Below, piece by piece: positions 18,500 through 27,502 of a DNA stretch of 64,000 bases (within the stretch, counting starts at the first letter, position 1; each line of letters starts with the position of its first letter). Source of the DNA: Symbiodinium natans (taxonomy: Eukaryota > Sar > Dinophyceae > Suessiales > Symbiodiniaceae). The position numbers were made by a program, and so were the translations under genes. The stretch spans positions 492,001-556,000 of the forward strand of contig CAJNDS010000435.1 in the NCBI GenBank assembly GCA_905221605.1, given 5' to 3'. A model generated the notes under the pieces. The model had not been told where the DNA came from. It was given only the letters and a program-made list of their open reading frames with translations, and ran no database searches.

Positions 18500-18909
18500 T
18501 GCATTACGCTTCGGCCTCTCCACTACTGCTTAGAGGATCTCGATGCGATCCCGAAGCCCTGAGCAACTCGTTCCAAATAACCCTACTAAGTTTCCCGATC
18601 CTCCCAGTAGTACAACCTAAGACTAAACCTGAAACCCTAAAAGCCGCTGAACCCAAAAGACTCCCTAAACCATCAGCCCTCGACTCTAGACCCTCTGCCC
18701 TAAGCCCCAAAACCCCAAAACCCCAAAGCCCCTAAACCCCTAACCCCCTAAACCCCTAAACCCCTAAACCCCTAAACCCCTAAACCCCTAAACCCTAAAC
18801 CCCTAAACCCTAAACCCCCAAAACCCTAAACCCTGAACCTTAAACCCTGAACCCTGAACCCTCAACCCTAAACCCTAAACCCTAAACCCTACCCGTGAGG
18901 ATCCCGTAG

Positions 18910-18979
18910 TGGAATGCTCGCAGAGGTGAGGCTGTCGTCGACGCAGGAGCTGATGCAACAGGCGGGGCCTCCACTTCAA
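18910..18979 (+). CDS. Exon candidate (GMLAEVRLSSTQELMQQAGP)
   Basis: Acceptor CCCGTAG, donor GTCAGG; one base, then 23 codons starting GMLAEVRLSSTQELMQQAGP. Heptamer arrays lie on both sides (to about 18893; from 19000). A second frame (GEAVVDAGADATGG) is also open, so the frame is tentative. Confidence 0.55.
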
Positions 18980-19550
18980 GTCAGGGCTCAGGGCTCAGGA
19001 TTCAGGGTTCAGGGTTCAGGGTTTAGGGTTTAGGGTTTAGGGTTTAGGGTTTAGGGTCTAGGGTTTAGGGTTTAGGGTTTAGGTTTTAGGGTTTAGGGTT
19101 TGCTGTAAAATGGCGCAGAGGCTGTGAAGGTTGGCACGCTTTGAGAAATGCGAAGTGCGGCCATGGCCCGATCCTCGTACCGTCTCAGGCGGCAAAACCA
19201 CCCTTACCGATTCCATTTAAGGTTCTAAGCCTAAGCTCAATTCAATTGCCTACAAAACACCTTTTCGGCTTCCTTCACAAGGCCCTGAATTAGAGTCGGG
19301 GGTTCCAGAATTGGGGGTTCAGAGGATGTGCGATTTTTTTGGGGTTGGAACGGCTCCGGTACCAGGCCCACTGTGTGTGCTACCGACAAATTGGCTCTGG
19401 GAGGCGGGTGAGGGACCTGGGTCGGCCTGCGCCATAGAGATCTCCTCTCTGCAAAGGGCGGCATGAGCCTTGAGCTTAGGGTTTAGGGCCGTTTAGGGTG
19501 TAGGGTTTAGGGTTTAGGGTTTAGGGTCAGGACGTAGGGTTCAAAGTTAG

Positions 19551-22500
19551 GTCTTGCCGCTATGGTGTTTGCGACTGGCGTGGATGTTGGTGTGATGCAG
19601 ATTCTTCGCGATTTCATATCAGGCCCGGATGAGACTTACTTGATGGGCCTGTTTGTGGCACTCAGCCCCAAACCCTGAACCGAGAGAGGCACTTTGGCAG
19701 ATGGGGTTCACGTTTTGGGGGTGCGATAGGCGAGCGCCGGGTCGCGATTCACGATCGGCTGCCGGCCTGAAGTGCTAGATCGGGGCTTGGGTTTAGGGTT
19801 TAGGGTTTAGGGTTGAGGGTTTAGGGTTTAGGGTTTAGGGTTTAGGGTTTAGGGTTCCGATCTTTCATGTGCCGCCAGTTTGTCGAGCTTGGGGGCTGTA
19901 GGTTTTGGGATTGAGGGAGCTTTGGTTTTGGGTTTAGGGTCAAGTCTTCATTGCTTCAGGGGGACACTGAAGATGATGGTGGCATCAGGGGGGGCGAAGA
20001 GGATGTGGATGGCACATGGACACTTCTCGAAATCTAAGTTTGGCGTTGAGAGTGTAGGGTTTGGGGTTCGCATTTTCTATGGGCGCCATAGAACGACGGC
20101 CCGCCCGAAAGGGACCGAAATTTACAGTAGAGAATCGTGCGATGTGCCCGCAAGGCCGATGCCGGTGACTGGGTCTCTGTTGCATACCAGCTGGCGCACG
20201 AGTACGAAGCCTCAGGTGCGGAGTACCCACGGATGTGCACAATAAGTTATTGTATACCTTAAACCAGCAACGGGAAGTAAGGTAAAATCCAGAATTTTCA
20301 GGGCATGAGGCTCTTTGTGCTCAGCCCACAAGATCTAATTCACAAACCCTGAACCCTGAACCCTGAACCCCCAACCCTAAACCCTAAACCCTAAACCGGT
20401 AGGACCCTGGCGAGACCTAGGCAGCAGCGTATGTTCACACGGCTGAAGCGGCCTTTGCGGGTCTCGAAGAAAGAAGGATCCCAAGCCTTACTTAGAGGTT
20501 CTTGGGCCTTTTTTAGGGGCTATATAAAACCAGGTCGTAGCCACCCTACTGATTAAGTACCCCGGAACCTCCGAGAAAGCCCTAAACCCTAAGCCCGAAG
20601 CCCGAAGCCCGAAGCCCTAAGCCCTAAGCCTTAAGCCCTAAGCCCTAAACCCTAAACCCTAAACCCAATCTCAGCCCTGAAAGGCAGCGAGGCGAGCCTG
20701 CTCCGGCGGCTGCGCGCGAGTGATGCCCGTGCGCGACGGGCAGGGGGTCCCGGTGTTAGCCACAGGATATGGAGTTTGCAGGTTTCGTGGGCTTGGGATC
20801 CAGGTTATAGGTTTTTGAGGGGTGTTGTGGTTCAGGGATTAGGAGGGGTTTAGGATTTTGGCGGGTGCAGAGGTCCCGAACATTCTGGAGGAACGGCGCG
20901 CTGAGGTTGCAGCGCATCTAGCGCGCTTGCTGAGTATGCCGAAGCCGCTAGCAATCATGCCCATTTGCAGCTTCATCCGCTGCTGCGTCATCTTCTGTTC
21001 CATTCCCTGTAGCTCCCCAATGTGCACCGTGCCTGGCTGGCAAGAGCCGGCGGATAGATATACATATATATATATATACATATATATATACACACACATA
21101 TGACTATGCGGCCGCAAGTAGGGAACTGTCACAACAACCCTATGAGGGAGAGGGGAGGCTTGACGAACACCACGAAGCCACTGTCCACGCTTTTGGGAGG
21201 AAACCCCAAACCTTCTTGAAGCCCACGAACGCTCCAAACCTAGCCAACCCTAAGCCCTAAGCCCTAAAGCCTAAAGCCTAAACGGGCCTAAACCCTAAAC
21301 CCTAAACCCCTAAACCCCTAAACCCCTAAACCCCTAAACCCCTAAACCCCTAAACCCCGAAACCCCTAAACCCATAAACCCCTAAACCCGAAGCCATTAG
21401 CCTCCCTTTTTGTTCGCGTCCCAGTTGCTTCGCAAAGCCAGTGGCGCCGTCCTGGCGCGGATCCCTTACGACCTGTGCTGGGGCCTCCGCCGGCTTCGGG
21501 TTTGGGGTTTGGGGTTTAGGGTTTAGGGTTTGGGTTTAGGGTTTAGGGTTTAGGGTTTTGGAGCCTTGGGAGCCCGAATCCCCTAAAGCGAAAGCTGGGC
21601 TTGAAGTTGCGGGGTTGGGTTGCTGGGGAGGGGGGGGGGGGTGTTGAGGTTTGAAATGCTCTCAACCCCTACTCGTGAGCTTCTGAAGCCCGTGGTTGAG
21701 GGTCGAGGGTGTAGGGTTTAGGGTGCAGGGTACCATCACCAGCCACCAGGCACATGGGAACCCCGGGTTTAGATTTGGGGTTTAGTTTGCAGGAGCCAAA
21801 AATCTTTGGGGGGAGGTGAGGGTTTAGGGACGGGGATACCGGGACTCAGGGGCTAGGGTTGTCAGGGCATGTGCGTGGGACCCCTGATCCGAGGCCAAGT
21901 TTCGTGCTGCGATCGCTTTCTGAAAATAGGTTCATGTGTAATTAGGCTTGTCAGTTTAGGGCTTCTATCCACGCGTGGTGCAGCCCTATGTGTACGAAAC
22001 TGGACCCCTTCAGGCAGATCAAAATTCCTCTTTTCAGGTTCTAATGGATCTTTTACTTCTTGTAGTTCATGGCAGCCTCTGCCTGAAGCCATAGAACCCC
22101 AAAGCCGAAAAAACACCCCAAAAACCTCCAAAACCTCCAAAACCTCCAAAACCTCCAAAACCCTAAACCGCAAAACGCCCCAAACCTCAAAAAGCCCTCA
22201 AAACCCCTGAAACCGTGCCCGGCAAACTGCGTTAACCCCGCTCGCGCCAACCCTAAACCCTAAACCCTAAACCCTAAACCCTAAACCCTAAACCCTAAAC
22301 CCTAAACCCTAAACCCTAAACCCTAAACCCTAAACCCTAAACCCTACACCCCAAACCCCAAACCCAAACCCTAAAACCTAAACCCTAAACCCTAAACCCT
22401 AAGCCCTAAACTCTAAACCCTAAACCCTAAACCCTAAGCCCTAAACCCCTAAGGCTTGGCCTACACGAAAGCCGGGCAGCTCGGGCCTGACGTGCCTCTC

Positions 22501-23119
22501 GGCCTCTGAGCCCGCGAAAGCTCCCAGAACCCTCTGGGGCCGCGTAAGCCCTTGAAGAAGCGGGTTTAGGGGTTGGGGTTCAGGGTTTAGGGTTTAGGGT
22601 TTAGGGTTTAGGGTTTAGGGTTTAGGGTTTAGGGTTTAGGGGTTGGGGTCAGGGTTTAGGGTTTAGGGTTTAGGGTTCAGGGTTTAGGGTTTAGGGTTTA
22701 GGGTTTAGGGTTTAGGTTTAGGGTTTATGGTTTAGGCTTTAGGGTTCTGATAAGCCCTCTCAGCCTTTCCCCCCCCGCCCACCCTGCCCCACGAAGCATC
22801 ACAAGCCCGATACGCCCAAGCTCTTAAAGCCTTCAACCGTACCACGAATCAACCTTGAGCTACTCAACACGAATCCCGGGTCCCTAAACCCAAAACCCGA
22901 CACCCTAAACACAACCTAAAGCAGCAGTCCTCTCCCTAGCCCTAAACCCACCTCGTCTTTTGTTTTCGGATGTGACGCTTCATGCCTCTTGACTTCGTTT
23001 ATCTTCTTGTTGGGATCTTTTGGGAGGTTTTAAGGCTTAGGGTTTAGGGTTTAGGGTTTCAGGGTTGAGTAGGTAAGCTGGAGCAGCAGAAGTCCCTAGC
23101 AACTTATTCGTTCTGGATC
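19551..23119 (+). CDS. Unknown protein, eight-exon phase-consistent chain
   Basis: Proposed exons are 19551-19657 (starting LAAMVFATGVDVGVMQILRD, a hydrophobic stretch), 19730-19771 (ASAGSRFTIGCRPE), 20155-20215 (ADAGDWVSVAYQLAHEYEAS), 20428-20460 (YVHTAEAAFA), 20675-20739 (LKGSEASLLRRLRASDARAR), 21425-21492 (LLRKASGAVLARIPYDLCWG), 22480-22543 (SGLTCLSASEPAKAPRTLWG) and 23087-23119 (QKSLATYSFWIKN, end uncertain). The phases at the seven joins agree, with GC, GT, GT, GT, GC, GC and GTAAGC donors. Introns contain heptamer arrays at 19790-19855, 20577-20668, 21240-21385, 21500-21557, 22245-22445 and 22560-22747. I do not recognise the protein. Both ends are open. Confidence 0.65.
20839..21105. 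other. Unique coding-like island plus TA/CA microsatellite, strand undecided
   Basis: Plus strand reads AEVPNILEERRAEVAAHLAR, minus strand reads ELQGMEQKMTQQRMKLQMGM; both are protein-like, one being the shadow of the other. It sits inside an intron of the 19551-23119 chain (20740-21424) and ends in a (TA)n/(CA)n microsatellite at 21057-21100. It may be a skipped exon or a remnant. Confidence 0.35.
22245..22445 (+). repeat. CCCTAAA array
   Basis: About 28 heptamers, mostly perfect up to 22345 and then mixed with CCCCAAA and CCCTAAG variants. It ends 34 bp before the acceptor of exon 22480-22543; a TTTAGGG block of the opposite orientation starts at 22562, 18 bp after that exon's donor. Confidence 0.93.
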
Positions 23120-24105
23120 AAGAACTTCCCATCCCCCCCCCCCCCCCTATAGCACCCTCTTGCAGACGATACAAAGACCCTCATTCCCAAATTTCCCCCC
23201 CCCCCCCCCGCCCCCACACGAAGATCTTGCTAGGGTTTCGGGTTTAGGGTTTAGGGTGCAGGGTTTAGGGTTTAGGGTTGCAGGTCTGATGTTGCTGTTG
23301 TTGGTGAGTGTATATAGAGTTCCTTGGTATCCATAGTATGGGTGAATTCATACCTTGGGTGCTCTGTTGTGGATGGCTTAAAGCACCCTGCTACATGTGT
23401 CAGATTTCGTGCTTTTCGGGTCTAGGAGGTTTGGGGCTCAGAGTTCGGTTTGGGTTTCTCATGAAGGGCTCTTATGCCTCACAAGGGTTAGGCTGGTGTC
23501 GCAGCTCTCGGGACTTGGGGTCCCCTGGTGGTGTTAGGTTTTTTTTTCGGGTGCTTGGTTGTGGGTTTAAGGTTTCGGGTTTAGGGTTGCGGGTTTAGGG
23601 AAGCTAAGCCCTGCACCCTAAAACGACAAGCCTGGCAAGCCCAAACTCTAGCTTCCTCAGCTCCTCCGGAGCTGGACGCAAATCCCGAAATGGGTGCAGG
23701 GCTTAGGGTTCTCGCCTCTTCTTCAAGGCTTGTGGAGCAACGCCGTTGGCTGCAGCCATGCCCAGAGAAGGCCGCCGGGTGGTGCGGCGGGTTGGTGTCC
23801 GCAGAGGTTGCATAAGACTCAGCACCTGAGGCTTACGTATGGTGAAAATTGTATTCTGGGTGTCAGGACTGAGTTCCAGGCTTCGGGTCAAGTTCCGGGT
23901 TTAAGGCCTAAGGTTAGGCATTTAAGGGTTTCTACAGGGGTTCTATAGAGTAAGTTCGGGTTATGTAGGACGAGAGTAGGACGAGGATGATCAGCCTCTC
24001 CTTGCATCCCTATACTTCCTAGCTCTTGAGATCGACTAAATCTCAACCCACTCCCCAAAACACCCAAAATCCCTAGGAAACAGTGGTCTCAGGTAGACTC
24101 GTAAT

Positions 24106-24480
24106 TCAGTTCGCTCTGACCCGCATGATCCCTTGCATGTAAAGCCTGGCACGCCAAGCCACATCTCCGGGCTCAGCTCCGTGCCTCCACACACGCCCGG
24201 ACGGGCCTGTAGAGCGCGTTGGCGTCGCCATGATGGACATGGAGCCTGTGAGATGGGTGCGACAAGACTCCCCAGGGCATCGCAAACCCATGAAAGTTTT
24301 TTGTGACAGACTTCCTTGGCTTCGCATGTTGCAGGGCACAATGCGGCGACGCTGTTGCAACGCTGTTGTGAGCAACCTCGTACGAGCGCTCACATGTTGA
24401 GGATCTGGGTCGTACCATGTCTGCACTTCGTCCATCATCCGCAACATGGACCTTGCAGCCCAGTAGAGCCCCAGCGCCAT
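24106..24480 (-). CDS. Hypothetical protein fragment
   Basis: A 124-codon open frame starting MALGLYWAARSMLRMMDEVQ, free of heptamer translation. The opposite strand is also open with protein-like content (VERVGVAMMDMEPVRWVRQD), so the coding strand is not secure. No domain recognised. It may be a remnant of an inserted gene rather than an expressed one. Confidence 0.3.
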   Translation of the reverse strand: MALGLYWAARSMLRMMDEVQTWYDPDPQHVSARTRLLTTALQQRRRIVPCNMRSQGSLSQKTFMGLRCPGESCRTHLTGSMSIMATPTRSTGPSGRVWRHGAEPGDVAWRARLYMQGIMRVRAN

Positions 24481-24894
24481 GCAAGGGTCTGATGAAGATG
24501 GCTTGGTTTAGGGCTTGGCACCTACCTAACCTTTCCAGAATTCTAAGCCCAAAAGGGCTCAGCCCTAAACGCACAACCTTAAACCTAAAACCCTAAACCC
24601 TAGAAGAGGTAGGTTCTGGTCAGCTCTCGAGCCCCCTTTACCATCCACAGGTTTACGGGTGAGGGTTGAGGGTTTTAAGCTCTAGAACCCTCAACCCAAA
24701 GCTCAAGACCCTGAAAGCTGCACCCAAAACACTACACCTCCCGAACCCTCAATGCTAGCCCAGACCCTGTATCCTGAGCCCAAAACCCCAAAACCCGAGA
24801 ACGCATAAACCCTGAACCCAAACCTAAACCCCAACTAGAAACCTACGCCCTTCGGCCTGCGCTTTCAACGCCGAGCCTAGGCCAAAACACCAAA

Positions 24895-25105
24895 ACCCAA
24901 AACCCTAAAAACCCTAAAAACCCTAAAAACCCGAAGAACCCTAAAAACCCTAAAAACCCTAAAAACCCTAAACCTTAAAAACCCTAAAAACCCTAAAAAC
25001 CCTAAAAACCCTAACAACCCTAAAAACCCTAAAAACCCTAAAAACCCTAAAAACCCTAAAAACCCTAAAAACCCTAAACACCCTAAACCCTAAACCCTAA
25101 ACCCC
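24895..25105 (+). repeat. Array of CCCTAAAAA 9-mers
   Basis: A telomere-like unit lengthened to nine bases (CCCTAAAAA), about twenty copies, returning to CCCTAAA at the 3' end. Confidence 0.9.
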
Positions 25106-25385
25106 AAGCCTAGTGCCCTTCAAGCTCTAGATCCCCAACCTGAGCCTTTGAACCTCCTGTAAACCCTGAACGCAGTGTTTTAGGGTTTCAGGGTTCTGGG
25201 GTTCTGGGGTTCTAGGGCTTCTGGTTCTGGGGTTGGAAAGTTCCACGGCTTATGGTTTTTGGAATCATGGTTTCAGGCCTTCGGAGCCGTTGGGCCTAGT
25301 AGGGAATGGGGGAAGTCGGTACCCTATACCCGCCCCCAATAGATACCCTCAAAGGGCTTACATAGGGTACCTCATTCCCTCATCC

Positions 25386-25585
25386 CCTACTCAGAGCCAT
25401 TAAGATGCGTACTAGGAGCCATTAAGATGAGTTCTAGGAGCCGTTAAGATGAGTACGAGTTTGAAGAGCCATTAAGATGAGTTCTAAGAGCCACTAAGAT
25501 GAGTTCTAAAAGCCATGAAGATGAGTATTAAGAGCCATTAAGATGAGTACGAAGAGCCATTAAAAGGAGTTCTAAGAGCCACTAC
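25386..25585 (+). repeat. 22-bp tandem repeat (GAGCCATTAAGATGAGTTCTA)
   Basis: About nine copies of a 22-bp unit with variants in ATGAGT[TA]C; one unit is lengthened by GTTTGA. It starts directly at the right end of the family 5 element, whose last bases are the same GAGCC. Confidence 0.85.
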
Positions 25586-25650
25586 CAGGATGGGCTACTC
25601 CGCCCTATAAACCCCATGAACAGCCCTATAAAGGGGGGTTATATAGCCAG

Positions 25651-25712
25651 GACAAGTGCTGGGTCCTTGCCGGAGGCGCGTGGCATGTGCGCACCGATCT
25701 GGAGAACCGATA
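25651..25712 (+). CDS. Exon candidate (DKCWVLAGGAWHVRTDLENR)
   Basis: Acceptor ATAGCCAG, GC donor GCTGTT; twenty codons DKCWVLAGGAWHVRTDLENR plus two bases. Strongly coding-like, but no phase-compatible neighbour was confirmed. Confidence 0.62.
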
Positions 25713-25880
25713 GCTGTTTACCCCTAAACCCTAAACCCTAAACCCCTAAACCCTAAAACCCTCAAGGACCGCCATGTTTAGAATCCGAAGCCCCAAACCC
25801 CTGAGCCCTAAATTCCGACATGTAATCCTGGCATCCGAAGCCCTTAGTGAGCCGATGCTTTCGTAGGTTTGATAGTTTAG

Positions 25881-25987
25881 GTTGGGGTGTTCCCCCTTAT
25901 ACTAGCAGTCCTGAATCGGGATTCTGGTACCCCCCCCCTGTTCTAGTCCTTATGAAGGACTGTTAGTATAAGGGGGAACATCCCAAG
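25881..25987 (+). mobile_element. Family 1 introner, complete copy
   Basis: Starts GTTGGGGTGTTCCCCCTTAT and ends TAAGGGGGAACATCCCAAG, nearly perfect inverted ends with GT and AG at the exact termini. The flanks (GATAGTTTAG and GTTTAGGG) are heptamer-like, so this copy is probably nested in repeat DNA and not itself an intron. Confidence 0.8.
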
Positions 25988-26620
25988 GTTTAGGGTTCAA
26001 GGGTGGGTTGAAGTTCAGTGGTTTAGTGCTTACAGGGGTTGAGGGTTTAGGTTTTAGGGGGGGCAGTCGATCTAAATGATGGGCCCTTGTGGGATTTATA
26101 TTTTTTAAAAAAGCCCAGAATAATTCATTCAGACCAACCTTCAAAGGCTTTTTCCTTGCTAGGTGACTCCAACACTAGCCCCGGCACCTTAACACCCAGA
26201 CACTAAACCCTAGACCCCTAGACTCCTTCAACCCCCAGGACCCCTAAAACCCCAAAATCTGGGCTACTAGAACCCCACAAAACTGGTCCCCGAACCCTAC
26301 GTCTTGCCTTTCGTCTTTGGTGCCAGCGAGTGCCAGAGAGCTTGTAACCCCTGAGCCCTTTTAACTCGAAGGGCGCCGCCGGCGATGCTCCCGGTGCTCG
26401 GAAGCCATTGAAGGCTACGGGGCGCCCAGGAGCCCTCTGGGGTGCGGGGCACCCATTTCTCGCGGTTCAGGGTTTCAGGGTTTTAGGGTTTAGGGTTTAT
26501 AGGGTTTAGGGTTTATAGGGTATAGGGTATAGGGTATAGGGTTTAGGGTTTAGGGTTTAGGGTTTAGGGCTGCCTCCGCTGCAACATGGCCTGTCAGCTG
26601 CTCAGACAGGTTTCCTCCAG

Positions 26621-26743
26621 GCCATAGCAGTGAGCAAGAAGGATCTCGCACGGAAGATGGGCAATGCGCAGAGGCATGGAGGGCATGCAGTCGCTGCTTT
26701 TGCGCTGCTCCGGATCTCCCCCAACCATCACCCACTCGGGGGG
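26621..26743 (+). CDS. Exon (AIAVSKKDLARKMGNAQRHG...)
   Basis: Acceptor TTTCCTCCAG after a pyrimidine run, donor GTGAGT; 41 codons in phase 0 starting AIAVSKKDLARKMGNAQRHG and ending NHHPLGG. The frame is also open upstream to 26567, directly behind a TTTAGGG array, so the exon could begin there. No family recognised. Confidence 0.68.
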
Positions 26744-26989
26744 GTGAGTGAGCTACCAAAGCGGCATATGTCGGGGCTCACACGCATGAAACCCTCAACT
26801 CCTAAGCCATGGACCCTAATTCGACCCTCGACCCTAACGCCACCAAAGGAACAATGAAGAGCTGTAGTAGTCAATGACCCCAAGCCCCAAACCCCAAACC
26901 CCAAACCCCAAACCCCAAACTCCAAACCCCAAACCCCAAACCCCAAACCCCAAACCCTAAACCCTAAACCTTCTGCACATTCCCGCCAG

Positions 26990-27046
26990 ATGCGGAGTGC
27001 TCACGCTGCCGCGGGGAGGAGAGGGCGACCTGCGGTCATGTGCGAG
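26990..27046 (+). CDS. Exon candidate, possible zinc-binding peptide
   Basis: Acceptor TCCCGCCAG, GC donor GCTGGG. One frame gives AECSRCRGEERATCGHVR, with C-x2-C and C-x-H spacing. The frame compatible with the preceding exon gives MRSAHAAAGRRGRPAVMCE. An exon is likely, but its frame is not settled. Confidence 0.5.
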
Positions 27047-27069
27047 GCTGGGCTTTTGTTTGGGGCTTC

Positions 27070-27225
27070 AGCCCTAAACCCTAAACCCTCAATCCTAAAC
27101 CCTAAACCCTAAACCCCAAACCCCCTAAACCCTAAACCCTAAACCCTAAACCCTAAACCCTAAACCCTAAACCCTAAACCCTAAACCCTAAACCCTAAAC
27201 CCTAAACCCTAAACCCTAAACCTGT
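27070..27225 (+). repeat. CCCTAAA array
   Basis: About twenty heptamers between the exon candidates at 26990-27046 and 27503-27556. Confidence 0.93.
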
Positions 27226-27502
27226 TACTGAAACCCTAAACCAAGAAGCCTCGACACCACGCCTTGATCCCTAGTTAACTCCCTAAGCTACTGCGGCAGG
27301 TGGGGACGGAAAGGCTTGAGACACCCTGCGCCCGACCACGTGCCTAAGCCCTGCGTCCTCATAAGCCTCTAACTCCTTAGTCCCTCAACCCCCCCCCCCC
27401 CCCAAATCCCTAGACCCTAAACCCCCAAATCCCGAAACAGCTGAAACCCTCCGGGGCTTAGGGTTGGGGGGGTGTCAAAAGCCCCAAGATCATCACTTCC
27501 AG

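Larger units (their letters stand above)
23120..25650. other. Spacer: poly-C tracts, unique islands, 9-mer array
   Basis: Poly-C runs at 23132-23147 and 23198-23210 and short heptamer groups. An island at 23640-23900 has a weak exon candidate (LLRSWTQIPKW after CTTCCTCAG). An island at 24036-24574 is open on both strands. CCCTAAAAA arrays lie at 24895-25080, a family 5 element at 25293-25402 and 22-bp repeats at 25386-25585. No chain could be built here. Confidence 0.45.
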
